A stretch of DNA of 64,000 bases, taken from NCBI RefSeq assembly GCF_027744825.2, contig NC_071349.1, positions 2,480,001-2,544,000 of the forward strand. Reading direction: 5' to 3'. The position numbers and the translations under genes are program-made. Shown here one piece after another: positions 52,561 through 63,200 of the stretch (its first letter is position 1; the number at the start of each line of letters is the position of its first letter). The stretch is from Synchiropus splendidus (Eukaryota > Chordata > Actinopteri > Syngnathiformes > Callionymidae). Under the pieces are notes generated by a model. It ran no database searches. It worked only from the letters and a program-made list of their open reading frames with translations, and had not been told where the DNA came from.

Positions 52561-54100
52561 GAAAGGGTCTTTCTAGTAGTTGCACATCAAATCTAAGCTG
52601 TTTGAAGTGTTTTTCGAAAGTTATCAACATTTTTATGTTTGGCGTTCCGGAATCGACCTTATGTCAGGCTGATAACGCGATTTACGCATTCTGCCATAAC
52701 TTTGCAGGGAAGCTTCTGAACATGAAATTTTCAAATCCCACTATAGCAGAAAGGGTCTTTCTAGTAGTTGCACATCAAATCTAAGCTGTCTGAAGTGTTT
52801 TTCGATAGTTTTCAACATTTTTATATTTGGCGTTCCTGAATCGACCTTATCTCAGGCTGAAAAGACGTTTTCTGCATTGTGCCATAACTTTGCAGGGAAG
52901 CTTCAGAACATGAAATTTTCACCTCCCACTATAGCAGAAAGGGTCTTTCTAGTAGTTGCACATCAAATCTAAGCTGTTTGAAGTGTTTTTCGAAAGTTAT
53001 CAACATTTTTATGTTTGGCGTTCCGGAATCGACCTTATCTCAGGCTGATAACGCGATTTACGCATTCTGCCATAACTTTGCAGGGAAGCTTCTGAACATG
53101 AAATTTTAACCTCCCACTATAGCAGAAAGGGTCTTTCGAGTAGGTGCACATCAAATCAAAGCTGTTTGAAGTGTATTTCCAAAGTTATCAACACTTTTAT
53201 GTTTGGCGTTCCGGAATCGACCTTATCTCAGGCTGAAAACACGATTTACGCATTCTGCCATAACTTTGCAGGGAAGCTTCAGAACATGAAATTTTCATAT
53301 CCCACTATAGCAGAAAGTGTCTTTCTAGTAGTCCCACATAAAATCTAAGCTGTCTGAAGTGTTTTTCCAAAGTTATCAACATTTTTATGTTTGGCGCTCC
53401 GGAATCGACCTTATCTCAGGCTGAAAACGCGTTTTCTGCATTGTGCCATAACTTTGCAGGGAAGCTTCAGAACATGCAATTTTAACCTCCCACTATAGCA
53501 GAAAGGGTCTTTCTAGTAGTTGCACATCAAATCTAAGCTGTCTACAGTCTTTTTCCAAAGTTATCAACATTTTTATGTTTGGCTATCCGGAATCGACCTT
53601 CTGTCAGGCTGAAAACGCGTTTCACGCATTGTGCCATAACTTTGCAGGGAAGCTTCAGAACAGGACATTTTCACCTCCCGCTATATCAGAAAGGGTCTTT
53701 CTAGTAGTTGCACATCAAATCTAAGCTGTTTGAAGTGTTTTACTGAAGTTATCAACTTTTTTATGTTTGGCGTTCCGGAACCGACCTTATCTCAGGCTGA
53801 AAACGGGTTTCACGCATTGTGCCATAACTTTGCAGGGAAGCTTCAGAACATGGAATTTTCACTAACCACTATAGCAGAAAGGGTCTTTCTGGTATTTGCA
53901 TATCAAATCTAAGCAGTCTGAAGTCTTTTTCCAAAGGTATCAACATTTTTATGTTTGGCGTTCCGGAATCGATCTTATCTCAGGCTAAAAATGCGTTTCC
54001 TGCATTGTGCTATAACTTTGCAGGGAAGGTTCAGAACATGAAATTTTTACCTCCCACTATAGCAGAAAGGGTCTTTCTAGTATTTGCACATCAAATCTAA

Positions 54101-54271
54101 GCTGTCTACAGTCTTTTTCCAAAGTTATCAACATTTTTATGTTTCTTATCTCAGGCTGAAAACGCGTTTTTCGCAGCATTCCATAAATTTGCAGGGAAGC
54201 TTCAGAAAATGAAATTTTCACCAGCCACAATAGCAGAAATGGTCCTTCCAGTAGTTGCACATCAAATACAA
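54101..54271 (+). repeat. 171 bp monomer with a 17 bp deletion, copy 1
   Basis: At 54,144/54,145 atgttt joins directly to cttatctcagg. Monomer positions 45-61 are missing, which removes the ttccggaa palindrome and three of the five CpG positions. The unit is 171 bp and the next begins exactly at 54,272. Confidence 0.9.
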
Positions 54272-55380
54272 GTTGTCTGAAGTGTTTTTCCAAAGCTATC
54301 AACTTTTTTATGTTTGCCGTTGCGGAATCGAACTTATCTCAGGCTAAAACGCTTTTTACGCATTGTGCCATAACTTTGCAGGGAAGCTTCAGAACATGAA
54401 GTTTTCCCCTCCCACTATATCAGAAAGGGTCTTTCTTGTAGTTGCACATCAAATCTAAGCTGTCTGAAGTGTATTTCGAAAGTTATCAACATTTTTATGT
54501 TTGGTGTCCGAGAACCCACCTTATCTCAGGCTGAAAATGCGTTTTCTGCATTGTGCCATAACTTTGCAGGGAAGCTTCAGAACATGAAATTTTTACCTCC
54601 CACTATAGCAGAAAGGGTCTTTCTAGTATTTGCACATCAAATCTAAGCTGTCTGCAGTCTTTTTCCAAAGTTATCAACATTTTTATGTTTCGAGGTCCGG
54701 AATCGACCTTATCTCAGGCTGAAAACGCGTTTTTCGGAGTATGCCATGACTTTGCAGGGAAGCTTCAGAACATGGAATTTTCACTGCCCACTATATCAGA
54801 AAGGGTATATCTAGTATTGGCACATCAAATATAAGCTGTCTGAAGTGTATTTTGAAAGTTATCAACATTTTTATGTTTGGCGTTCTAAAACCCACCTTAT
54901 GTCAGGCTGAAAATGCGTTTTCTGCATTGTGCCATAACTTTGCAGGGAAGCTTCAGAACATGAAATTTTCACGTCCCGCTAACGCAGAAAGCGTGTTTCT
55001 AGTTGTTGCATTTCAAATCTAAGCTGTCTGAACTGTCTTTCGAAAGTTATCAACATTTTTATTTTTAGCGTTGCGGAATCGACCTTATCTCAGGCTGAAA
55101 ACGCGTTTTACGAATTTTGCCATAACTATGCAGGGAAACTTCAGAACATTCAATTTTCACTACCCACTATAGCAGAAAGGGTCTTTCTAGTATTTGCACA
55201 TCAAATCTAAGCTGTCTGAAGTGTATTTCGAAAGCTATCAACATTTTTATGTTTGGTGTTCTAGAACCCACCTTATCTCAGGCTGAAAATGCGTTTTCTG
55301 CATTGTGCCATAACTTTTCAGCGAAGCTTCCGAACATGAAATTTTCACCTCCAACTATAGCAGAAAGGGTCTTTCTAGTA

Positions 55381-56320
55381 GTTGCACATCAAATCTAAGC
55401 TGTCTGTAGAGTTTTTCCTGAGTTATCAACATTTTTATGTTTGGCGTTCTGAAATCGACCTTATCTCAGGCGATAAACGCGTTTTCTGCATTGTGCCATA
55501 ACTTTGCAGGGAAGCTTCAGAACATGAAATTTTCGAATCCCACTATAGCAGAAAGGGTTTTTCAAGTAGTTGCACATCAAATCTATGCTGTCTGAAGTGT
55601 TTTTCAAAAGTTATCAACATTTTTATGTTTGGCGTTCCGGAATCGACCATATCTCAGGCTGAAAACGCGTTTTAAGCATTGTGTCATAACTTTGCAGGGA
55701 AGCTTCAGATCATGAAATTTTCACATCCCACTGTAGCAGAAAGGGTCTTTCTAGTAGTTGCACATCAAATCTAAGCTGTCTGAAGTGTATTTCGAAAGTT
55801 ATCAACATTTTTATGTTTGGTGTCCGAGAACCCACCTTATCTCAGGCTGAAAATGCGTTTTCTGCATTGTGCCATAACTTTGCAGGGAAGCTTCAGAACA
55901 TGAAATTTTTACCTCCCACTATAGCAGAAAGGGTCTTTCTAGTATTTGCACATCAAATCTAAGCTGTCTGCAGTCTTTTTCCAAAGTTATCAACATTTTT
56001 ATGTTTCGAGGTCCGGAATCGACCTTATCTCAGGCTGAAAACGCGTTTTTCGGAGTATGCCATGACTTTGCAGGGAAGCTTCAGAACATGAAATTTTCAC
56101 TGCCCACTATATCAGAAAGGGTATATCTAGTATTGGCACATCAAATATAAGCTGTCTGAAGTGTATTTCGAAAGTTATCAACATTTTTATGTTTGGTGTT
56201 CTAGAACCCACCTTATCTCAGGCTGAAAATGCGTTTTCTGCATTGTGCCATAACTTTTCAGGGAAGCTTCCGAACATGAAATTTTCACCTCCAACTATAG
56301 CAGAAAGGGTCTTTCTAGTA
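55381..56320 (+). repeat. Five-monomer (940 bp) segment present only in HOR copy 1
   Basis: The segment is exactly 5 x 188 bp and sits between flanks that are contiguous in copy 2 near 59,691. Its parts are copies of neighbours: about 55,781-56,157 repeats 54.46-54.84 kb (tttcgaggtccgg and atctagtattggc units), and its last unit repeats the one ending at 55,380. It is either a local gain in copy 1 or a loss in copy 2, both at monomer register. Confidence 0.9.
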
Positions 56321-56870
56321 GTTGCACATCAAATCTAAGCTGTCTGAAGTGTTTTTCCACGGTTATCAACTTTTTTTATGTTCGCGTTCCGGAATCGACC
56401 TTATCTCAGGCTGAAAGTGCGTTTTTCGCATTGCGCCATGAATTTGCAGGGAAGCTTCAGAACATGAAATTTTCACCTCCAACTATAGCAGAAAGGGTAG
56501 TTCTAGTAGTTGCACATCAAATCTAAGCTGTCTGAAGTGTTTTTACCACGGTTATCAACTTTTTTTTATGTTGCCGTTCCGGAATCGACCTTATCTCAGG
56601 CTGAAAAATGGGTTTTTCGCATTGTGCCATAAATTTGAAAGGAAGCTTCAGAGCATGAATTTTTCACTTGCCACTATAGCAGAACTGGTCTTTCTAGTAG
56701 TTGCACATCAAATCTAAGCTGTCTGAAGTGTTTTTCCAAAGTTATCAACATTTTTATGTTTGGCGTTCGAGAATCGACCTTCTCTCGGGCTAAAAACGCG
56801 TTTTCTACATTGTGCCACAAAATTTGCAGGGAAGCTTCAGAACACGAAATTTTCACTTCCCACTATAGCA

Positions 56871-59800
56871 GAAAGGGTCTTTCTAGTAGTTGCACATGAA
56901 ATCTAAGCTGTTTGAAGTGTTTTTCGAAAGTTATCAACATTTTTATGTTTGGCGTTCCGGAATCGACCTTATGTCAGGCTGATAACGCGATTTACGCATT
57001 CTGCCATAACTTTGCAGGGAAGCTTCTGAACATGAAATTTTCAAATCCCACTATAGCAGAAAGGGTCTTTCTAGTAGTTGCACATCAAATCTAAGCTGTC
57101 TGAAGTGTTTTTCGATAGTTTTCAACATTTTTATATTTGGCGTTCCTGAATCGACCTTATCTCAGGCTGAAAAGACGTTTTCTGCATTGTGCCATAACTT
57201 TGCAGGGAAGCTTCAGAACATGAAATTTTCACCTCCCACTATAGCAGAAAGGGTCTTTCTAGTAGTTGCACATCAAATCTAAGCTGTTTGAAGTGTTTTT
57301 CGAAAGTTATCAACATTTTTATGTTTGGCGTTCCGGAATCGACCTTATCTCAGGCTGATAACGCGATTTACGCATTCTGCCATAACTTTGCAGGGAAGCT
57401 TCTGAACATGAAATTTTAACCTCCCACTATAGCAGAAAGGGTCTTTCGAGTAGGTGCACATCAAATCAAAGCTGTTTGAAGTGTATTTCCAAAGTTATCA
57501 ACACTTTTATGTTTGGCGTTCCGGAATCGACCTTATCTCAGGCTGAAAACACGATTTACGCATTCTGCCATAACTTTGCAGGGAAGCTTCAGAACATGAA
57601 ATTTTCATATCCCACTATAGCAGAAAGTGTCTTTCTAGTAGTCCCACATCAAATCTAAGCTGTCTGAAGTGTTTTTCCAAAGTTATCAACATTTTTATGT
57701 TTGGCGCTCCGGAATCGACCTTATCTCAGGCTGAAAACGCGTTTTCTGCATTGTGCCATAACTTTGCAGGGAAGCTTCAGAACATGCAATTTTAACCTCC
57801 CACTATAGCAGAAAGGGTCTTTCTAGTAGTTGCACATCAAATCTAAGCTGTCTACAGTCTTTTTCCAAAGTTATCAACATTTTTATGTTTGGCTATCCGG
57901 AATCGACCTTCTGTCAGGCTGAAAACGCGTTTCACGCATTGTGCCATAACTTTGCAGGGAAGCTACAGAACAGGACATTTTCACCTCCCGCTATATCAGA
58001 AAGGGTCTTTCTAGTAGTTGCACATCAAATCTAAGCTGTTTGAAGTGTTTTACTGAAGTTATCAACTTTTTTATGTTTGGCGTTCCGGAACCGACCTTAT
58101 CTCAGGCTGAAAACGGGTTTCACGCATTGTGCCATAACTTTGCAGGGAAGCTTCAGAACATGGAATTTTCACTAACCACTATAGCAGAAAGGGTCTTTCT
58201 GGTATTTGCATATCAAATCTAAGCAGTCTGAAGTCTTTTTCCAAAGGTATCAACATTTTTATGTTTGGCGTTCCGGAATCGATCTTATCTCAGGCTAAAA
58301 ATGCGTTTTCTGCATTGTGCTATAACTTTGCAGGGAAGGTTCAGAACATGAAATTTTCACCTCCCACTATAGCAGAAAGGGTCTTTCTAGTAGTTGCACA
58401 TCAAATCTAAGCTGTCTACAGTCTTTTTCCAAAGTTATCAACATTTTTATGTTTCTTATCTCAGGCTGAAAACGCGTTTTTCGCAGCATTCCATAAATTT
58501 GCAGGGAAGCTTCAGAAAATGAAATTTTCACCAGCCACAATAGCAGAAATGGTCCTTCCAGTAGTTGCACATCAAATACAAGTTGTCTGAAGTGTTTTTC
58601 CAAAGCTATCAACTTTTTCATGTTTGCCGTTGCGGAATCGAACTTATCTCAGGCTGAAAACGCTTTTTACGCATTGTGCCATAACTTTGCAGGGAAGCTT
58701 CAGAACATGAAGTTTTCCCCTCCCACTATATCAGAAAGGGTCTTTCTTGTAGTTGCACATCAAATCTAAGCTGTCTGAAGTGTATTTCGAAAGTTATCAA
58801 CATTTTTATGTTTGGTGTCCGAGAACCCACCTTATCTCAGGCTGAAAATGCGTTTTCTGCATTGTGCCATAACTTTGCAGGGAAGCTTCAGAACATGAAA
58901 TTTTTACCTCCCACTATAGCAGAAAGGGTCTTTCTAGTATTTGCACATCAAATCTAAGCTGTCTGCAGTCTTTTTCCAAAGTTATCAACATTTTTATGTT
59001 TCGAGGTCCGGAATCGACCTTATCTCAGGCTGAAAACGCGTTTTTCGGAGTATGCCATGACTTTGCAGGGAAGCTTCAGAACATGGAATTTTCACTGCCC
59101 ACTATATCAGAAAGGGTATATCTAGTATTGGCACATCAAATATAAGCTGTCTGAAGTGTATTTTGAAAGTTATCAACATTTTTATGTTTGGCGTTCTAAA
59201 ACCCACCTTATGTCAGGCTGAAAATGCGTTTTCTGCATTGTGCCATAACTTTGCAGGGAAGCTTCAGAACATGAAATTTTCACGTCCCGCTAACGCAGAA
59301 AGCGTGTTTCTAGTTGTTGCATTTCAAATCTAAGCTGTCTGAACTGTCTTTCGAAAGTTATCAACATTTTTATTTTTAGCGTTGCGGAATCGACCTTATC
59401 TCAGGCTGAAAACGCGTTTTACGAATTTTGCCATAACTATGCAGGGAAACTTCAGAACATTCAATTTTCACTACCCACTATAGCAGAAAGGGTCTTTCTA
59501 GTATTTGCACATCAAATCTAAGCTGTCTGAAGTGTATTTCGAAAGCTATCAACATTTTTATGTTTGGTGTTCTAGAACCCACCTTATCTCAGGCTGAAAA
59601 TGCGTTTTCTGCATTGTGCCATAACTTTTCAGCGAAGCTTCCGAACATGAAATTTTCACCTCCAACTATAGCAGAAAGGGTCTTTCTAGTAGTTGCACAT
59701 CAAATCTAAGCTGTCTGAAGTGTTTTTCCACGGTTATCAACTTTTTTTATGTTCGCGTTCCGGAATCGACCTTATCTCAGGCTGAAAGTGCGTTTTTCGC

Positions 59801-60241
59801 ATTGCGCCATAAATTTGCAGGGAAGCTTCAGAACATGAAATTTTCACCTCCAACTATAGCAGAAAGGGTAGTTCTAGTAGTTGCACATCAAATCTAAGCT
59901 GTCTGAAGTGTTTTTACCACGGTTATCAACTTTTTTTTATGTTGCCGTTCCGGAATCGACCTTATCTCAGGTTGAAAAATGGGTTTTTCGCATTGTGCCA
60001 TAAATTTGAAAGGAAGCTTCAGAGCATGAATTTTTCACTTGCCACTATAGCAGAACTGGTCTTTCTAGTAGTTGCACATCAAATCTAAGCTGTCTGAAGT
60101 GTTTTTCCAAAGTTATCAACATTTTTATGTTTGGCGTTCGAGAATCGACCTTCTCTCGGGCTAAAAACGCGTTTTCTACATTGTGCCACAAAATTTGCAG
60201 GGAAGCTTCAGAACACGAAATTTTCACTTCCCACTATAGCA
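56871..60241 (+). repeat. Large HOR copy 2, 3,371 bp
   Basis: Second copy of the block at 52,561-56,870, eighteen monomers long and lacking the 940 bp segment. Differences from copy 1 are sparse but include a short patch near 58,300-58,400 (tttcacc and gtagttgc for ttttacc and gtatttgc), which could be gene conversion. It ends where ttctcgtagttgc and gctgtctgcag begin at about 60,250. Confidence 0.93.
58411..58581 (+). repeat. 171 bp monomer with a 17 bp deletion, copy 2
   Basis: Same deletion junction as in copy 1, here at 58,454/58,455. Its presence in both HOR copies shows that the deletion predates the HOR duplication. Confidence 0.9.
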
Positions 60242-63200
60242 GAAAGGGTCTTTCTCGTAGTTGCACATCAAATCTAAGCTGTCTGCAGTGTTTTTCCAAA
60301 GTTATCAACATTTTTATGTTTGGCGTACCGGAATCGACCTTATGTCAGGCTGAAAACGGGTTTTACGCATTGCGCCATAACTTTGCAGGGAAGCTTCAGA
60401 ACATGGAATTTTCACTACCCACTGTAGCAGAAAGGGTCTTTCTGGTATTTGCACATCAAATCTAAGCTGTCTGAAGTGTTTTTCCAAAGTTATCAACATT
60501 TTTATGTTTGGCGTTGCGGAATCGACCAGATCTCAGGCTGAAAACGCGTTTTAAGCATTGTACCATAACTTTGCAGGGAAGCTTCAGAACATGAAATTTT
60601 CACAACCCACTGTAGCAGAAAGGGTTATTCTAGTAGTTGCACATCAAATCTAAGCTGTCTGAAGTGTTTTTCTAAAGTTATCAACATTTTTATGTTTGGC
60701 GTTCCGGAATCGACCTTATCTCAGCCTGAAAACGAATTTTCTGCTTTGTGCCATAACTTTGCAGGAAAGCTTCAGAACATCAAATTTTCACTTCCCACTA
60801 TAGCAGAAAGGGTCTTTCTAGTAGTTGCACATCAAATCTAAGCTGTCTGAAGTGTTTTTCAAAAGTTATCAACATTTTTATGTTTGGCGTACCGGAATCG
60901 ACCTTATCTCAGGCTAAAAACTTGTTTTCTGCATTTTGCCAAAACTTTGCAGGGAAGCTTCAGAACATGAAATTTTCACATCCCACTGTAGCAGAAAGGG
61001 TCTTTCTAGTAGTTGCAAATCAAATCTATGCTGTCTGAAGTGTTTTTCAAAAGTTATCAACATTTTTATGTTTGGCGATCTGGAATCGATCTTATCTCAG
61101 GCTAAAAATGCGTTTTCTGCATTGTGCTATAACTTTGCAGGGAAGGTTCAGAACATGACATTTTCACCTCCCACTATAGCAGAAAGGGTCTTTCTAGTAG
61201 TTGGACATCAAATCTAAGCTGTCTACAATCTTTTTCCAAAGTTATCAACATTTTTATGTTTCGCGTTCCGGAATCGACCTTATCTCAGGCTGAACACGCG
61301 TTTTTCGGAGCATGCCATAAATTTGAGGGGAAGCTTCAGAACATGAAATTTTCACCAGCCACTATAGTAGAAATGGTCCTTCCAGTAGTTGCACATCAAA
61401 TCCAAGTTGTCTGAAGTTTTTTTCCAAAGTTATCAACATTTTTATGTATGGCGTTCCGGAATCGACCTTATCTCAGGCTGAAAACTCGTTTCACGCATTG
61501 TGCCATAACTTTGCAGGGAACCTTTAGAATATGAAATTTTCACCTCCCACTATAGCAGAAAGGGTCTTTCTAGTAGTTGCACATCAAATCTAAGCTGTCT
61601 GAAGTGTATTTCGAAAGTTATCAACATTTTTATGTTTGGTGTTCGAGAACCCACCTTATCTCAGGCTGAAAATGCGTTTTCTGCATTGTGCCATAAATTT
61701 GCAGGGAAGCTTCAGAACATGAAATTTTCACGTGCCACTGTAGCAGAAAGGGTCTTTCTAGTATTTGCACATCAAATCTAAGCTGTCTGCAGCGTTTTTT
61801 CCAAAGTTATCAACATTTTTATGTTTCGAGGTCCGGAATCGACCTTATCTCTGGCTGAAAACGCCTTTTTCGAAGTATGCCATAACTTTGCAGGGAAGCT
61901 TCAGAACATGAAATTTTCACATCCCACTGGTGCAGAAAGGGTCTTTCTAGGAGTTGCACATCAAATCTAAGCTGTCTGAAGTGTTTTTCAAAAGTTATCA
62001 ACATTCATATGTTTGGCGTTCCGGAACCCACCTTATCTAATGCTGAAAACGCGTTTTCTGCATTGTGCCATAATTTTGCTGGGAAGCTTCAGAAGACGAA
62101 ATTTTCACCTCCCACTGGATCAGAAAGGGTCTTTCTAGTAGTTGCACATCAAATCTAAGGTGTCTGAAGTGTTTTTCCAAAGTTATCAACATTTTTATGT
62201 TTGGCGTACCGGAATCGACCTTATGTCAGGCTGAAAACGGGTTTTACGCATTGCGCCATAACTTTGCAGGGAAGCTTCAGAACATGGAATTTTCACTACC
62301 CACTGTAGCAGAAAGGGTCTTTCTAGTAGTTGCACATGAAATCTAAGCTGTCTGAAGTGTTTTTCCACGGTTATCAACTTTTTTTATGTTCGTGTTGCGG
62401 AATCGACCTGATCTCAGGCTGAAAGTGCGTTTTAAGCATTGTACCATAACTTTGCAGCGAAGCTTCAGAACATGAAATTTTCACCTCCAACTATAGCAGA
62501 AAGGGTAGTTCTTGTAGTTGCACATCAAATCTGAGCTGTCTGAAGTGTTTTTCCAAAGCTATCAACATTTTTATGTTTGGCGCTGCGGAATCGACCTTAT
62601 CTCAGGCTGAAAACGCGTATCACGCATTGTGCCATAACTTTGCAGGGAAGCTTCGGAACATGGAATTTTAATTGCCCACTATAGCAGAAAGGGTCTTTCT
62701 ATTAGTTGCACATCAAATCTCAGCTGTCTGAAGTGTTTTTTCCACGGTTATCAACTTTTTTTATGTTCGCGTTCCGGAATCGACCTTATCTCAGGCTGAA
62801 AACGCGTTTTTCGCATTGTGCCATAACTTTGCAAGGAAGCTTCAGAGCATGAAATTTTCACTTGCCACTATAGCAGAAATCATCTTTCTAGTATTTGCAC
62901 ATCAAATCTGAGCTGTCTGAAGTGTTTTTCTAAAGTTATCAACTTTTTTATGTTTAGCGTTCCGGATCGCACCTTATTGAAAACACCTTTTCTGCATTGT
63001 GCCATAACTTTGCAGGGAAGCTTCAGAACATGACATTTTCACCTCCCACTATAGCAGAAAGCGTCTTTCTAGTAGTTGCACATCAAATCTAAGCTGTTTG
63101 AAGTGTTTTTCCAAAGTTATCAACATTTTTATGTTTGGCGTTCCGGAATCAACCTTATCTCAGGCTGAAAACGCGTTTTCTGCTTTGTGGCATAACTTTG

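Larger units (their letters stand above)
52561..56870 (+). repeat. Large HOR copy 1, 4,310 bp
   Basis: The block starts near gaaagggtctttctag before gctgtttgaagtg at about 52,595 and is followed by a second copy beginning at 56,871. The left part (52,561-55,380) matches at offset 4,310, then 4,311 after a 1 bp difference near 54,347 (ggctaaaacgc/ggctgaaaacgc). The right part (56,321-56,870) matches at offset 3,371. Between them, 55,381-56,320 has no counterpart in copy 2. Many units here are highly diverged types: gtgtatttcgaaag, tttcgaggtccgg, gtctacagtcttttt and ccacggttatcaac. Confidence 0.93.

Noticed and set aside
61636..61652. Pol III B-box-like sequence gttcgagaaccc (also near 54,510 and 56,764)
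   Set aside because: It misses the fixed C of GWTCRANNC by one position, and no A box or tRNA-like fold lies upstream. It is a monomer variant of gttccggaaccc.
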